Shown piece after piece: positions 63,372-64,000 of a DNA stretch of 64,000 nucleotides. The notes beneath the pieces are model-generated. The model was given only the letters and a program-made list of their open reading frames with translations. It did no database searches and had not been told where the DNA came from. A program made the position numbers and the translations under genes. This DNA is from Lachnospiraceae bacterium. Lineage in GTDB: Bacteria > Bacillota > Clostridia > Lachnospirales > Lachnospiraceae. The stretch covers positions 18,693-82,692 of the forward strand of contig JABZIV010000003.1 in the NCBI GenBank assembly GCA_015258095.1, given 5' to 3'. The number at the start of each line of letters is the position of its first letter. The stretch's first letter is position 1.

Positions 63372-64000
63372 CTACATAGCAGAAGACGAGGAGGAGGGAA
63401 GCTGCCAATCGATTTCCTCTACTCCCTCTTTCCGAAGATAAGCGTTGCACTTGCTGAATGGCTTAGAGCCGAAAAATCCGCGATACGCACTGAGCGGACT
63501 GGGATGCGGCGCGGTAAGGACAAGCCGCTTCTTCTGCCGTATCATGCTCCGCTTCTTCTGCGCCGGTGCTCCCCAAAGAATATACACGACAGGATCTTCC
63601 TTTTCCTCTATCGCCCGAATCGTTGCATCCGTAAACTCTTCCCAGCCGATTCCCCGATGAGAAAAAGCCTGATGCGCCCGTACGGTCAAAACGGTATTTA
63701 AAAGCAGAACGCCCTGCTTTGCCCAATAACTTAAATCTCCGCAATCGGGCTCCAAAATGGACAGGTCATCCCGTATCTCTTTAAATATATTCTGTAAAGA
63801 AGGAGGAAGCGGAACGCCTTTCGGAACCGAAAAGGACATCCCCTGTGCCTGTCCTACATTGTGATACGGATCCTGCCCTAGAATCACCACTTTTACCTTG
63901 TGATAGGGGCAGAGTTCATAGGCCTTAAAGAGGTCACGACTGGGTGGAAAGACCTGCGTCGTCTTATATTCCTTTACAACCGTTTCATAGAGTTTCTTAT
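63372..64000 (-). CDS. ung: Uracil-DNA glycosylase, 5' end beyond the window
   Basis: The C-terminal 209 residues of family-1 uracil-DNA glycosylase, which removes uracil from DNA. The frame runs open to the window edge and includes FPPSRDLFKAYELCP, the water-activating loop VVILGQDPYHNVGQAQGMSFSV, LLNTVLTVRAHQAFSHRGIGWEEF and the DNA-binding HPSPLSAYRGFFGSKPFSKCN. The stop is 11 bases before the uppP start. Identity is certain. Confidence 0.96.
   Translation of the reverse strand, partial: KKLYETVVKEYKTTQVFPPSRDLFKAYELCPYHKVKVVILGQDPYHNVGQAQGMSFSVPKGVPLPPSLQNIFKEIRDDLSILEPDCGDLSYWAKQGVLLLNTVLTVRAHQAFSHRGIGWEEFTDATIRAIEEKEDPVVYILWGAPAQKKRSMIRQKKRLVLTAPHPSPLSAYRGFFGSKPFSKCNAYLRKEGVEEIDWQLPSSSSSAM

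Overview
The window is a gene-dense stretch of a low-to-mid GC Gram-positive anaerobe of the Clostridia, most likely a member of the Lachnospiraceae (an Oribacterium-like genome is a guess, not shown). Reasons: pyruvate formate-lyase and its activase, AsnA-type asparagine synthetase, a single-subunit biotin carboxylase/carrier pair inside a 5-oxoprolinase operon, Firmicutes-type SAM-I riboswitch, strong GGAGG ribosome sites and consensus sigma-A promoters. Most genes lie on the minus strand. No prophage, CRISPR array, insertion sequence or rRNA was seen; almost all genes are chromosomal housekeeping genes.

Layout from low to high coordinates. 1-5.1 kb: 3' truncated uvrA, a Gx transporter-like membrane protein, a cold-shock protein, an hslO/SEC-C protein operon and an AI-2E family transporter. 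5.19-5.46 kb: a promoter-to-terminator structured RNA (possible 6S RNA). 5.5-9.7 kb: nucleoside salvage operon deoD-udp-deoB followed by tadA and thiN. 9.9-10.4 kb: five tRNA genes (Arg, His, Gln, Lys, Leu) behind one promoter. 10.5-16.5 kb: hisS-aspS-HAAS membrane protein-rlmL-like methyltransferase-fused rdgB/yfcE. 16.6-20.3 kb: lysA, pyk and a rhomboid-like membrane protein. 20.5-25.2 kb: pyridoxal kinase on the plus strand, convergent with a zinc-uptake operon zur-znuA-znuC-znuB-lipoprotein whose promoter carries a perfect 17-bp palindrome. 25.3-31.2 kb: 5-oxoprolinase operon ycsG-pxpB-pxpC-accB-accC-pxpA.

31.4-34.4 kb is the least ordinary segment: an orphan coiled-coil-like protein converges on a 656-residue protein that joins two SseB-type domains to an ADP-ribosylglycohydrolase fold lacking the usual metal-binding acidic motifs, preceded by a hairpin-rich leader. 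34.5-38.8 kb: mgtA, mscS and a small membrane protein. 39-41.9 kb: a flavin reductase and two CobW/G3E GTPases, one with a His-rich metal loop, the other lacking the CxCC motif and carrying an extra C-terminal domain. 41.9-46.4 kb: HAD phosphatase, RNase H with viroplasmin domain, asnA, a small orphan and an SPFH/zinc-ribbon protein. 46.6-50.1 kb: TylF-like methyltransferase, SAM-I riboswitch-controlled short metK, and a MetE-like protein. 50.3-53.7 kb: pflB-pflA with an operator-like palindrome at the promoter. 53.7-56.9 kb: glycolytic operon gap-pgk-tpiA with an internal terminator. 57-64 kb: Na/Pi cotransporter with PhoU domain, a second structured RNA/terminator, a dCache chemoreceptor, a cell-wall amidase, uppP and 5' truncated ung.

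Functionally, the genes describe mixed-acid fermentation (pyk, gap-pgk-tpiA, pflBA), metal homeostasis (two separate zinc-related loci, NRAMP-like and Mg transporters), nucleoside salvage and nucleotide-pool cleaning, methionine/SAM metabolism and translation. All family names are from reading the translated sequence; no database search was run.
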